Source: Codonopsis lanceolata (taxonomy: Eukaryota > Streptophyta > Magnoliopsida > Asterales > Campanulaceae). Taken from it: a stretch of DNA of 64,000 bases. The DNA is taken from positions 108,102,793 through 108,166,792 of the forward strand of contig CM028379.1 in assembly GCA_013146195.2 (NCBI GenBank). The letters are read 5' to 3'. A program made the translations under genes and the position numbers. The notes beneath the pieces were generated by a model. That model was not told the origin of the DNA. It did no database searches and saw only the letters and a program-made list of their open reading frames with translations. Below, in pieces: positions 21,303 to 33,400 of the stretch. How positions within the stretch are numbered: the first letter of the stretch is position 1; each line of letters opens with the position of its first letter.

Positions 21303-23687
21303 CTCCCCCACAGTCGAAACAGGAGTAGGATGAACGCTGAGACTGTCCCGAAAGTCGTCGAAAAGAAGCAATGGAAGACCTTTGGTGAAGATGTCCGCAA
21401 TTTGGTAGTGAGATGGGATATGTAGAACACAGACCTGCCCTCGAGTGACCTTCTCACGAACAAAGTGAATGTCCATCTCGACATGTTTGGTGCGCTGATG
21501 CTGGACTGGGTTGCCGGAGAGGTAGATGGCACTTACGTTATCACAATACACCAAGGTGGCTTTTGTGATCGGGCAATGCATTTCAAGAAGTAGGTTGTGC
21601 AACCAACAAGATTCAGAAACAACGTTGGCGACGCCCCTATATTCAGCTTGAGCACTTGAACGAGACAAGGTGGCTTGCCGTTTTGAGGACCAAAAGACAA
21701 GATTATCGCCGAGGAACACACAGTAGCCAAAAGTGGAGCGTCTGGTGTCAGGGCAGCCACCCAGTCTGCGTCAGTGTACGAGACCAGAGTGGTCTTTGAA
21801 GAGGGGTAGAGATGTAAGCCATGAGTGAAAGTGCCTTGAATGTAGAGTATGATGCGCTTCAGAGCATTCATGTGAACCTCATCGGATTGTGCATGAAGAG
21901 ACATAGACAACATATGATATGTCTGGTCTGGTGAATGTAAGATATTGCAATGCTCCGATGAGGCTACGGTAATGGGATGGATCGGCATATGGTGTACTCG
22001 ATGAAGAACTGAGCTTGGGTTTAGTATCAACTGGTGTAGGGAAAGGCTTGCAAAATGACATACCGGCACGATCAATGATAGCAATGATATCTTCAGCATA
22101 CTTTTTTCGGGGATAAAAATAGTCCGCCCGGGTGGCGAGTAACAGCAATGCCCGAGAAAAAAATGGAGGAGTCCCAAATCCTTCATGGCAAATTCGGAGC
22201 TGAGAAGAACCATATAGATTTGCGTAGACCATCTGAAGAAGTAGTTAAGATAATATCATCGACATAAAGGAGAAGATAAGCTAGATCAGTACCTCACCGG
22301 AAAATAAACCGAGAATGATCAGATTTGCTATTGAAGAAACCAGTCTGAGCAACATAATCCGCAAATCTTTTGTACCAAGTCCGAGGAGCTTGTTTGAGGC
22401 CATGACTTTTTCAACAAGCAGACATGGTTAGGAAATTGTTTGTCGGGAAAACCCATTGGTTGATGCATGTATATAGTTTCCTTGAGGTCGCCATGTAAAA
22501 AGGCATTTTTTACATCTAGATGATGAATAGGCCAAGCTTTGGAGATAGCTAAACTTAGAACTGTGTGAATGGTTGCCGATTTGACAACTGGACTGAAAGT
22601 CTCGCCACAATCCACGCCAACTTGTTGAGTTTTCCCATCACCTACAAGACGGGCTTTAGGCCGCTCAAAAGAACCATAAGAATTTTCTTTGTGTTTAAAA
22701 ATCCACATGGAGCGTATGACATTAATATTGGGCGGATGGGGTACCAACTCCTACGCCTTATTTTAAATAAGAGCATGAAATTCATCATCCATGGCCATTT
22801 TCCAATTGGGTCATTCAGTGTGGACGTAGGGTTGCGAGGGAGAGGGGATTTAGCAACCTGGGAGAGGAAACCATATTTGGTGTTGGGATTAAAAGTTCCA
22901 TGCTGGGTGCGAGTAGTGGGTCGGTGGGCTGCAGGAGGAGTAGGTTGGTTTGGAGGAATAAAGGGAGGCCCAGCAAGATGACTAGGAGAGGAAATGGGGG
23001 GTGAGGTGTCTTTGGGTTGCTAGTTAGCGAAACCGATCATGTTGTAAAGGGAAGAGAGGTGGGCTTTGTCGAGATCCTAAGTGATGGACTACAAATGGGG
23101 AGAGCCCACTGTCTAGAAACTATATGCATGAGAATATGGGGTGTGTATTTTAGTGAACGGAAATTGTGTTTCATAAAAAAGAACGTGACGACTAATTATG
23201 ATTTTTTTTAAGGATAAATCATAGCACTTGTAGCTGCGATGATGAGGAGAGTAACCCAAAAATACATACAAGGTAGAGCGGGCTTGAAGTTTGTTAATTG
23301 TAGTAGATGGAAAGAGAAGGTAGCACAAACACCCAAAGACTCGAAGGTGAGAATAGGAGGGATTTTTGTGATAAAGAATTTGAAGAGGCGTGGTAAAGGA
23401 AAGTTGTTTACTGGGAAGAATGTAAGAAGATAAGTAGCCATTTGGAGAGCATGATGCCAGAATATGGAAAGGACGGAGGCATGAGCAATTATAGTTCGAA
23501 CTATATTATTGATGGTGCAAAGTTTTCGTTCAGCTTTGCCATTTTGGGAAAAAGTGTGGGGACAAGAAAAACGAAAAGAAAGACCAATTGTATTACAATA
23601 ATCCCATAATTTTCCATTATCAAATTCACAACCATTATCACATTGTAATGTTTTTATTTCCCGTTGAGTGCGGATAAAGGCGCGAAA
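21300..23687 (-). pseudogene. Copia pol, C-terminal part (integrase end, RT, RNase H)
   Basis: Minus-strand order from 23687 down: integrase core (LQCDNGCEFDNGKLWDYC, then HTFSQNGKAERKLC); RT entry (MWIFKHKENSYGSFERPKAR, VDCGETFSPVV, LDVKNAFLHGDLKE); the RT catalytic YVDD at 22255-22266; and RNase H with SRSSAQAEYRGVA, VYCDNVSAIYLSGNP and HIPSHYQIADIFTKGL (21300-21719). Frameshifts near 21540, 21880, 22240-22330 and 22750, plus stops, separate the pieces. Key catalytic motifs survive in isolation, but the polyprotein cannot be translated as one. Confidence 0.9.
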
Positions 23688-25313
23688 TGGCAAAACACAC
23701 AAATGGGCCATCCAACTTTCCCACTTTTTGCAATTCGACCACTGAAAGTTTGAAATATCTATTTTGGCCATCCAACTTTAGTCCAGTTGCAAGCGAGCCC
23801 ATTTTTTTGGATGACGTTAGATTTAACCGTTAAGTTTAAGACAAATATCTATTTTACCCCTGTAAATATCAAGGGAGGAACAATTATAATCAGAAAGGGT
23901 TTCAACTGTAAATAATAGAACTTGGAGGGTTTTATAGATCTGGGTCTGTTCATCTTCACCTTCATCTTCTCCAATTGAGGGTTCCAGATCTGGGTATGTT
24001 CATCTTGGGTAACTGATAGAATTTCATTAAATTGGAGTACTTTAGATGCACCTAACAACATTGGTTTTAATGGAAACAAATTCACACACACACACACACC
24101 AAAGACAGCAACGATGGAAACAAATTCACACACACACTAGAGACAACAACGATGGAAACATAGTCTCATTCCTCAAAAACCAGAAAAGAAATCCATTCAA
24201 AGACGAGGACTCAATCTTCAAAGGAATTGGACTCGAAATTACAAGAAAAAGAGGTCTCGTTCAAAGAAACAACAGATTGAGCAAAGGGCAAGGCAGAATG
24301 AGGTGATGAAGACATCATATCGAAAGTGCTTATGTTCGAAAAAACCCAGATCTGGGTTCCATCTTCTATCTCCCTCCCCTTAATCGCTCTCAGTCACTAC
24401 CGCCGCCGCCGAAGCTTCAGATTTCGATCTTCATCGAATTCAGGTTGGTGGTGGTGATCGAGGTCAAGTCGTCATCATCTTCGTCCTCAGTGGCGTCTTC
24501 GTCGTGGGGTTGGGGTTTACCTCTACGGGAGGTAGTGATTTGGGGCTCTCTCTTTCGCCTTTTCCATCTGTTCCTAGCCTCTGTCAATTTCCTATTGAAG
24601 GATCCAGTTGTCTAAGGAGATCATGTTCCAACCAGGAAGGAGCTCTATTGATATTATGTCAGCATTGCTAAGAAAAAAAAGCTCTTTCAGAGAAATGGAA
24701 CGATCTATCAAGAGCTATCGAACCTTTTTTACCTTCATCCTCTGAACTACCGAAAAAGACAGCACCAACTGAGCCCAATTTCTACAACGAACTCAGTGTA
24801 GCCGAAGACGCATAGGAGAGCTGACAAGCTGGTGGCGGCGTAGGAGAGTACAATGGCTGGGCCGTCGTCGTTGTGTGCTTCTTGGTCAGTGATTCTGAAT
24901 ATAGAGTCTGTTTGGGTTGGCATCAAATCTCACTCTCTCTCTTTCTCCAAAAATTAGTCAAAGGCTTTTTGATTTGTTTAATCATGATATATAAATCTTA
25001 AATTGGAATACATCAAAATATAAATATGTATTCTCCTAGGTTTGTTTAATGGCAAAATTTGAAAATTAGGTATTAGTTTGTGGGTTTTTGGTCTTTTTCT
25101 TCTTTCAAGTAAAATCATATTAGTTTTTGCCATTTTTAACATTGTTTTTCCTATTTTGCCCCTTAAGTTAACATCCTGGTCTAACGCCTGTTAGAAATTG
25201 GGCTCGCTTGCAACATGACTAAAGTTTGATGGGCCAAAATAGATATTTCAAACTTTCGGTGATCTAATTGCAAAAAGTGGGAAAGTTGGGTGGCCCAATT
25301 GTGTGTTTTGCCA
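23688..25313. mobile_element. Mutator-like element with long TIRs inside the Copia integrase
   Basis: Long terminal inverted repeats of about 112 bp (23688-23800 and 25200-25313) begin TGGCAAAACACACAA and share TTTGAAATATCTATTTTGG and GTTGCAAGCGAGCCCA. GCGCGAAA/GCCCGAAA (23680-23687, 25314-25321) flanks it with one mismatch; an extra matching T allows a 9-bp reading. Long TIRs with an 8-10-bp duplication indicate a Mutator-like element. No transposase is present. The GC-richer core (24330-24900) may be captured gene sequence, as in Pack-MULEs. It splits the Copia integrase frame cleanly. Confidence 0.85.
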
Positions 25314-27197
25314 GCCCGAAATTTAGAAAAAAATAGAGTAAACCTGGGACTTTTTGGAGAGAGGAAAGGTCAACAAAAAATTTGAGTTGTCATCCAAAAG
25401 ATTAGATAATAACGATGACTCGAAGAGCTCAACACAAGAGAAGTCCAAATATCACTATGAATTATATCAAATGGCATAAATGTGCGTGAAATAGATGCAA
25501 CAAAAGGTAGTTTAATATGTTTTCCAAGAGAACATGAATGACAAATAGTGGAGCTACGAGTAGCATTACATTGAATAGAATTATTTAGCCTAAGGGAGTC
25601 AAAAACAGGAGCTCCCGGATGACCCAAACGGGCATGCCATAAAGAAGATGCTAAGGCAATAAAAGAAGTAGCATGAGAAGAGGTGAGAGAGGTAGTGATG
25701 GGGTAAAGGTCTCCTTGACTATCACATCTCATAAGAGGGGTCCTCATCCGAAAATCCTTCACACAGAAACCAAATGGATCAAACTCGACAGAAATGGAAT
25801 TATGATAAATTTGCGAACAAAAATTAAGTTCTTAATAATCTTAGGTGCGTGGAGAACATTTTTTAAAGAGAATAAGGGGTGCGGAGGGGACAATTGTGCA
25901 TCACCATAACCATGAATTGGAATAAAATGGCCATTGCCGACAAGAATACCATGATTAATGCTCGTATTAAAATAAGAGGAAAGAATATCCTGTTCGGATG
26001 TCATATGAGAGGTGGCTCCAGTGTCCATGTGCCATGTCGCAGCCGGAGGGTAAGGCCAAGTGTGCATCGCGGCTTCAATGTCAGTTAGGCGATGTAAATG
26101 CTGAATATGCTTGCTGTGGATGGGGACCAAGGAGGCCAGCGGGCTGAGAAGAAGGATTGGGCCTTGTCCAGGGAGCCGTTGGGTAAGGAGAGGGAGGAAT
26201 AACCCAAGGGGGATAAGAGTATGGCCACTGTGGACTCAACCACGGTTGCTGTTACCAGCGTTGTTGTTGCTTGGGCTGCTGCGGCTGTGACCTACTGCCC
26301 CGATTTCCATTATGGCCATCGCCATTTTGACCACCACCACCCCTGTTTCCAGAACGACCATTACCATGGTGCTTACCTCCGTTATTGTAATTGTCGATTT
26401 TTCTGGTCGAGTGATGACCAACTTCATTGGTGCTTTCCACTTGGTCTTTGGCGAGCACGACGGCATGATTGGAGCCTGTAGAAACCCGTTTGGCTAGGCT
26501 TGCTTCCTCAAGGATGAGCATGGAACGGGCTTGATAAAAGGGTGGAAGAGGGTTGCTTTGACGGATGAGGGTGCCTACCCCACTATATGCCTTTGTTAGG
26601 CTAGTAACCATCTGAAGAACCAAACGATTGTTGTTGACCGTAGCCCCGACATTCTTGAGTTGATCCGACAGACCCTTGAGGCGTTCGCAATAGACGAAGG
26701 CATTGGGAAAATCCTCTAGGTTGGTATGGGAAAATTATTGCTCAAGGGTTACAGCACGGGAATGTTTGTTGTCCTGGAAAATATCACGCAAACGATTCCA
26801 GGCTTCCATTGCTGTTAAGTCGGGTTCAAGGATAGTGTGCAACAAGTCACTCGAGATCATGGTGTAGATCCACTAGAGGACCGTAGCATCAAGGGTCGAC
26901 CACAATTCCTTCTTATTGTCGGTGGTCGGATCATTTTGTAGATGTTCATTCGGCCAGCGAGATGATGTGGTGGATGACCCTGTAAGATCGTACGTGGATC
27001 TTAAACAGTTCGGGTTGCATATTGAACATTCTTCATTTCAAGGATGATGGAGATATGGTTCTTGGTGTTGGAAATAGTAAGAACCGGGTGGAAAGAAGAT
27101 TTTGATGCAGCCATGGAGACAAACTGGGAAGAAGAAAGAGGAAGAAGAAAAACGAAAAAAAAAAAAAGTGTAGCGGAAGAGGTATTCGTGCCCTAGG
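25314..27197 (-). pseudogene. Copia gag and N-terminal pol (gag, protease, pre-integrase)
   Basis: Minus-strand order from 27140 down: a gag start with NHISIILEMRNVQYATRTV; a Gly/Asn/Arg-rich C-terminal gag tail (SGNRGGGGQNGDGHNGNRG, 26252-26623); protease TWHMDTGATSHMTSEQDI near 26030; pre-integrase SLWHARLGHPGAPVFDSL with the H...C-x2-C zinc site HARLGH...TICHSCSLGKHIKLPF (25370-25762). The integrase then runs to the Mutator-like insertion and resumes at 23687. At least four frameshifts and several stops occur in gag. Confidence 0.9.
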
Positions 27198-27209
27198 GCT
27201 CTGATACCA

Positions 27210-27383
27210 TGAAAGATGGAATGAATTCCTTGTCTTGCATTGATACTGTACATAACCATATATACAAATAATATGAAAGATTCTAGCCTATCATTTTGCT
27301 AACCGAATATACAATAGCTATGATATAGGAAATAAACTATAACTATATTTACAATATTTGCATGATCTATATGGATTTTATTA
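27210..27383 (-). repeat. Copia 5' LTR
   Basis: This 174-bp repeat directly precedes, on the minus strand, the primer-binding site TGGTATCAGAGC at 27198-27209. Confidence 0.9.
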
Positions 27384-27388
27384 ATTTT

Positions 27389-27772
27389 AAATTATTGAAC
27401 ATTTTTAATTCAATAATTTTTAATTAATTAACATTTTTTCAATTATTTGTATATATTATATACAAATAAATAAATAAATTATTATTATACTAATTAGAGA
27501 ACACTAATTTCACATTTAAACTAAAAAATGCATACGTATTAAAATTATTAGAACATTTATAAACTTCAAAGTGCATACATATTCCACACCACAAATAAAA
27601 TGACATACAAATAAAGTAAAAGAAATAAAAATAGAATATGCTAAGGAATATTCTATTTGTGGAGAAATTTGAGGTTGTGGGTTGGAGTTGGAATAGTGTT
27701 TGGTGCTGAAATGGACCAAATTTGGGGTAAAATTTGACCAAATTTGGGGTATAGCGTTGGAGATGGTCTTAG
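27389..27772. mobile_element. Harbinger-like MITE, right part
   Basis: AT-rich body closing with GACCAAATTTGGGGTA repeats and the end GTTGGAGATGGTC. Read inward on the minus strand this is GACCATCTCCAAC, a common terminus of plant PIF/Harbinger-type MITEs. Its partner is 20890-21128. Confidence 0.6.
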
Positions 27773-27841
27773 GTTGTCAACTTCAATTGACTACACCAAT
27801 TCAATGGTTTGGAATTCGAATTGGAGCCTCCAAAACCAATT

Positions 27842-28478
27842 CTGTTGTTTGGGAACACAATTAAAATTTGGAATTTGAATTGAATTGGAAATCCAAATGT
27901 CTCAATTTCATAAAACTAATTCTATACTTATACCTAATGATTTGAATTCTAAATTTTGTTCCTATTTTCCACTTTTATTTTACATAATAACTCACCATTC
28001 TTTACCCACCACCACCACAACTTTTGATCACCATCGTCTACCTCCACCGCGAGCCACCGCGGACTGCCTCCTCAGGCCACCAATGCCGACAACCTCCTCC
28101 AGCGCCGCCAACCGCCTATTCCGGCCACCACCCCAGACCACCGCAACCCCTACTGCCAATTCTGGTATCCACCACCACCACCATATGCTATTTATATTTT
28201 TAAAATATAAAATGTTTTAATATTTGTTGTTGGCAAGTTTTCAAGGTTTGAACCTTTGAAATCACTATCAACCACTACCACACTAGGCTAGACTAGATAT
28301 TTGAAAATCTATTACAATCTTATTTTAAGTACAATATAGAATTATAATTGAATTCCACACATTATTCAAATCATAGAATTGTTATGATTTTGAAAGTAAG
28401 TTCTACATTATTTAAATTATATGGAATTTGAATATTTATAGAATTAAAAAATGTTGTATTCAAACGGACCCTAGATAA
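27842..28478. mobile_element. Non-autonomous DNA transposon, copy 1
   Basis: About 640 bp running from TTTGGGAACACAATTAAA to ATTCAAACGGACCCTA, similar to hAT-type MITEs beginning GGGTCCGTTTG. The middle has a CCACCACC-rich stretch (28005-28190) with a Pro/Thr-rich frame that looks accidental. A second copy in the opposite orientation lies at 28758-33400 and confirms both ends. Superfamily assignment is tentative, since no clear duplication was found. Confidence 0.65.
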
Positions 28479-28757
28479 ATTTTGAGCAAAGATTAGTACT
28501 TTTTTCAGAAAATCTTTAAAAATTGTTATCGATTGTATTATTAATACTACATTGACAATTGAGAGTTTAAAACTTCAAATTGCATTCGGTTGACTTTTAA
28601 TAATGAGAGGAGACTATTTGTAATTTTTTTATAAATTATAATCAATTCTTTAAAAAAATATCGGGGGAGGAGCGGGGGGGGGGGGAGGGTGAAGGGAGTA
28701 TTTAATGTTGGTACCAAAAACTCTTCAAGTGCAATTGTTATTGTAGCAAAAAGTAAT
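28479..28757. other. Spacer with a long G run
   Basis: About 280 bp between the two inverted transposon copies. It holds a G-rich tract, GGGGGAGG...GGGGGGGGGG...GAGGG (about 28664-28700). Confidence 0.5.
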
Positions 28758-28890
28758 TAAGGGACCGTTTGAATACATTGATTTTGAATTTAATAAATAT
28801 TTAAATTTTATATAATTTAAATAAGATGAAATTTGCTTACAAAATCATAGTAATTTGATTGTTTGGATAATACGTGGAATTCAATTATAA
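28758..28890. mobile_element. Non-autonomous DNA transposon copy 2, left part
   Basis: GGGACCGTTTGAATACA and the following 115 bases match the reverse complement of the right end of copy 1, up to GGAATTCAATTATAA. There a Helitron was inserted between A and T. The other part is at 33172-33400. Confidence 0.75.
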
Positions 28891-30203
28891 TCTACCTATC
28901 TATAACTAGTACTAAAAAAAAACTCGTTGCTGTCATGTGACAGCTTTCTGTGAAAAGCTAAAAGTTTTAAAGAGATTTTGTGTTGCCACGTGTCACCTTT
29001 AAAATGGTAAAAGTTTTTTTGTTTTTCAAAATTGATTATTTTAAGATAAAAAATTCTAAATCTAATTATATATGATAAAATTCCTAAAACTAATTTGATA
29101 AGATAAAACAAATTTAGGATATAGTTTTACGAGAAAATTTATTAAACTAGATTTTATCCTATAAAATTTATGCAAGTTTAATTTTACTAAAACTCTTCTA
29201 TTTACATCTCTTTTTATTTTCATAATTTTTAATTTATACAAATTATCCACGAGATAATTCTATGTTATTTGTTCTTCTACTAATATATAATTATTAATTA
29301 TTAGTTGCTAATCTATTAATTATTTATCTATCTATCTATGACTATTACTAAAACATAAGCTGTTATTGCCACGTAGCGACTCTTTGTGAAAAACTAAAAA
29401 AATTAAAGAACTTTGGTGCTACCATGTGTCATCTTCGAAATAGTAAGTTTTTTTTTTGTTTTTATCATGAAAATATAGAGTAGGATTTTGATTTTATTTT
29501 TTTTCAAATATCGCTTAATTAAACTAGATTTTATCTTATGCAATTATACAAGTTTAATTTGACTGAAACTCTTCAATTTCCATCTCTTTTCATTTTCCTA
29601 CTATTTAATTTATACAATTTTTCAACGGGACAATTTTATGCTATTTGTTCTTCTACTTATTTATATTTATTAATCATTAATTAATAATATATTATTTATC
29701 TATTAACTATTATAAAAAAATAAGTCGTTACTGTCACATGACGACTTTATGGTGAATACTTAAAGTTTTAAAGAGGATTTATGTGCTTTGACGTGATACC
29801 TTCTTGTGAAGTTGTAATTTTGTTTTCTTAATCTTTGGTGCTGAAAATTAAAATCTGCTAGATTTTAACATCGGTACCTCCTTTATAAATGTTAAAAAAA
29901 ATTATTTTATTTTTTAATGTCAAAATCGGTTAGTACGAGATAGATTTTATCCAATTTGATTTAGACACGTTTCACTTGATTAGGATTCCAAATTTTCATT
30001 GTAAAAGTTTTTTTTTTTTTTGCAGATAGATTTTAATATTTCAACTACATATTCATATGATCACTTTTGAATATTTACCTTTTTTTCAAATTATTCTAAT
30101 TAATTTTTTTAATTATTTATTACAAGTTTAGAAAATCATCTCATTATAAACAACTTTTGTACAAAAAAAAAACCTATTAAAACCATGTATACGGTATTAT
30201 TTA

Positions 30204-30268
<65 letters not shown>

Positions 30269-31312
30269 TTTTTTTGCAAAAAATTAAACCGGATAGATTT
30301 TAAAACGGGTGCCTCCTTTATGCATGGTAAAAGTTTTTTTACCAATTTTTGGAGGATATATTTTATCACATTTAATTTAAACGAGTTTCACCTGATTAGT
30401 ACTCTAAATTTTCATGATAAAAGTTTTTTTTGCGGGTAGATTTTATCAATTCTCATAGGTTTTAATCTTTCAATTACATATTAATATCATCAATTTTGAA
30501 TATTTACCTTATTTTTCGTTTTTTCAAATTATTCTAATTAAATTTTTAATTATTTGTTACAAGTTTAGAAAATCATCTTATTATAAACAACTTTTGCAAA
30601 AAAAATAATATTAAAACTATGCATATGGTATTATATATATAAATTATTTTTTTATGCCAAGAATCAAAACTGAATAGATTTGAAACTGGTGTCTCCTTTA
30701 TGCATGGTAAAAGTTTTTTTTAATCATCTTTGGCTATTAAAATCAGTTAATACTAGATAGGTTTTAGCACATTTGATTTAAACGTGTTTCACTTTATTAA
30801 AACTCTTAAATTCTCATGGTAATTAGTTTTCTGACCTTTTTTTGCTGCCAAATTTGGTTTGTACCGGATATATATATTTTTTATCACATTTGATTTAGAC
30901 AAGTTTCATTTGATTATGACTCATCAATTGCCATGGTAGAAGTTTTTAAATTTTTATTATTTTACCAAAACTTGGTCAATTTAAAATAGATTTTTATCAA
31001 ATTTGATTAAGCATATTCTACCAAAACCACAAACAATCACTGCGAAATACTTACCCTCCATCAAACACCTCATTGACGAATCTTTCTTCATGGTACTTCT
31101 CCTCCCCTCCCTAAGAATATTTGTTCGATTTTATAATTCTCATAAATTTTTGTGTGATGATTCGGTGTGATCTCACGATTTTTTTTAATTTATTAATTAT
31201 ATGAATATCTTACTGTTGTTGGTTCATTCAAATAGCTTGTAGATTCTATCTACAAAATTAAGTTTAAGAAACAATACTAAATTAACCGTGCATCTCACGG
31301 GTAATAAACTAG
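28891..31312 (+). mobile_element. Helitron, non-autonomous, with repeated internal units
   Basis: The 5' end TCTACCTATCTATAACTAG follows A; the 3' end has stem CCGTG (31286-31290) and CACGG (31296-31300), then GTAATAAA and the terminal CTAG (31309-31312) before T. The insertion point is confirmed by the interrupted transposon on its left. The body is AT-rich with no Rep/helicase gene. Units resembling the 5' end (ACTATTACTAAAACA, then a GTTGCYGYCACGTGAC-like string) recur at about 29330 and 29700. Blocks such as GGTAAAAGTTTTTT and TTTATCACATTTGATTTA repeat many times. Confidence 0.8.
30206..30261. repeat. (TA)n microsatellite
   Basis: A TA run of about 55 bp inside the Helitron. Confidence 0.95.
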
Positions 31313-33171
31313 TAACTATTACTAAAACAAAAAACGTTGCCGCCACGTGACGACTTTCTATGAAAGCTAAAAGTTTTTAAGAGATTCTGTAGTGCTACGT
31401 GTCACATTCGAGATGGTAAAAGTTTTTTCCTTTTTTCAAAATCGATTAGTTTAAGATAAGAATTCTAAATCTAATTAGATAAGATAAAATTCGAATTTGA
31501 TAAGATAAAACAGATTTATGATATAGTTTTACGAGCAAAATTATGATAGAGATTTAGGATTTTATTATTATTTTTTTCAAATATCGCTTAATTAAACTAG
31601 GTTTTATCCTATGTAATTTATACAAGTTTAATTTGACTGAAAATTTTCAATTTCCATCTCTTTTCATTTTCATAATTTTAATTTATACAAATTATCCTCA
31701 TGATAATTCTATGTTCTTTGTTCTTCTACTAATCTATATTTATTAATTAGTAATTACTAATCTATTAATTATTTACTAACTATTATTTAAATAGAAGCCG
31801 CTACTATCGCATGACGACTTTATATTGAAAGCTTAAAGTTTTAAAAGAATTATATGCTTTCACGTGTCACCTTCTTCTGAATTGGTAATTTTTTTTCTCG
31901 TTTTTGCTGCAAAAAATTAAAACCTGATAGATTTTAAAATCGGTGCCTCATTTATAGATGATAAACGTTTTTTAATTATTTTTTGCTACCAAAATCAATT
32001 AGTATGAGATAGATTTTATCACATTTGATTTAGACGTATTTCACTTGATCAGGACTCTAAATTTTCATGGTAAAAGTGTTTTTTTGCAGATAGATATTGT
32101 CCGTGCTCATAAATTTTAATATTTTAATTACATATTCATATGATCAATTTTAAATATTTACCTTATTTTCAGTTTTTTTTTCAAATTATTCACAATTTTT
32201 TAAAACTATTTATTTATTACATTTAGAAAATCATCTTATTATAAACAACTTTTGCAAAAAAAACTATTAAAATCGTGCATACGGTACTATATATATAGTA
32301 TTTTTTTCCTATCAAAAATTAAAACTATATAGATTTGAAACAGGTGCCTCCTTTATACATGATAAAAGTTTTTTTTTTTTTTTTTTTACCATTTTGTGCT
32401 GACAATATCGATTAATACCAGATATATTTTATAACATTTGATTTAAAAGCGTTTCACTTGATTATGACTCCAAATTTTTATGGTAATTTTTTTGCGGATA
32501 GATTTTTTCAATTCTCGTGGATTTTAATCTTTCAATTACATGACTATATGATCAATTTTGAATATTTACCATATTTTTCGGTTTTTTCAAATTATTCTAA
32601 TTAAAAAATTTAATTATTTATTACTACAAGTTTAGAAAATCATCTTATTATAAACAACTTTTGCAAAAAAGAAAAAAAAACTATTAAAACCATGTACATG
32701 GTACTAAATATATCTATATAAATTTTTTTTCTGTCAAAAATTAAAATCAAATAGATTTTAAAACCAACGCCTCCTTTATACATGGTAAAAGTTTTTTTTT
32801 TTTTACCATTTTTTGTTGTCAAAATCAGTTAATACCCGCTAGATTTTATCACATTAGATTTTAACGTGTTTCACTTAATTAACACTCCAAATTTTCTTGG
32901 TAAAAATATTTTTTTACAGATAGATTTTATCACATTTGATTTAGACGTGTTTTAATTTATTAAAATTCCTCAATTCTCATGGTAAAAGTTTTTTTTTAAT
33001 TTTACTTTACTATTTTTTGCTGAAAAAATTAGTTTGTACGGGATAAATTTGATCACATTTAATTTAAACAAGTTTCATTTGATTATGACTTTTCAATTCT
33101 CATAGTAGAAGTTTTTTTTAATTTTTATTATTTTACCAAAACTCTATCAATTTAAAATAGATTTATCTAAT
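31313..33171 (+). mobile_element. Second Helitron copy, 3'-truncated
   Basis: Starts directly after the CTAG of the previous element with TAACTATTACTAAAACA, then GTTGCCGCCACGTGACGACT. It repeats the same series of internal blocks as 28891-31312. It stops near TTTAAAATAGATTTATCTAA without a hairpin or CTRR end, joining the right part of the interrupted transposon. Confidence 0.7.
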
Positions 33172-33400
33172 AGTGGTCGGAGGTGGCTGGTGGCGATGGT
33201 CGGAGTTTGTGGTTGGAGGTAGTGGTCGGAAGTTGTGGTGGTGGTGGTATAGAGAAGGTGAGTTATTATTGTATTTTGTAATGAACCAAAATTTAAAATG
33301 TAAATTTTTAGGATTTAGTATAGAATTAGTTTTATAAAATTGAGGTATTTGGAATTCTAAATCAATTCAAATTCTAAATTTTAAATGTTTTGCACTCAAA
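33172..33400. mobile_element. Non-autonomous DNA transposon copy 2, right part
   Basis: GGTGGTGGTGG-rich sequence and then TAGTATAGAATTAGTTTTAT, the reverse complement of the CCACCACC and ATAAAACTAATTCTATACTT blocks of copy 1. Part of the middle is missing, so a deletion accompanied or followed the Helitron insertions. Confidence 0.7.

Larger units (their letters stand above)
21129..27383 (-). mobile_element. Complete Copia element, minus strand, with nested Mutator-like element
   Basis: Two 174-bp LTRs (21129-21302, 27210-27383) are flanked by the exact 5-bp duplication ATTTT (21124-21128, 27384-27388). On the minus strand TGGTATCAGAGC, a perfect initiator-Met tRNA primer-binding site (27198-27209), follows the 5' LTR. 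A G-rich polypurine tract (CTGTGGGGGAG) precedes the 3' LTR. By eye the LTRs differ at about 13 of 174 positions, so it is not recent. Without the 1.63-kb nested element it is about 4.6 kb, the usual size for Copia. Very short LTRs suit the Ale/Retrofit group. Confidence 0.9.

Noticed and set aside
26221..26481. Plus-strand frame opposite the Copia gag tail
   Set aside because: It is the complement of the Gly/Asn/Arg-rich gag tail on the minus strand; no independent evidence.
21233..27383. Reading the plus- and minus-strand Copia pieces as one inverted element
   Set aside because: The minus-strand element has its own LTR pair, primer-binding site and target duplication, and the plus-strand one has a separate LTR and gag; they are two insertions.
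27885..28220. Pro/Thr-rich plus-strand ORF of 111 residues
   Set aside because: It lies in the CCACCACC-rich core of a non-autonomous transposon whose inverted copy has no matching open frame.
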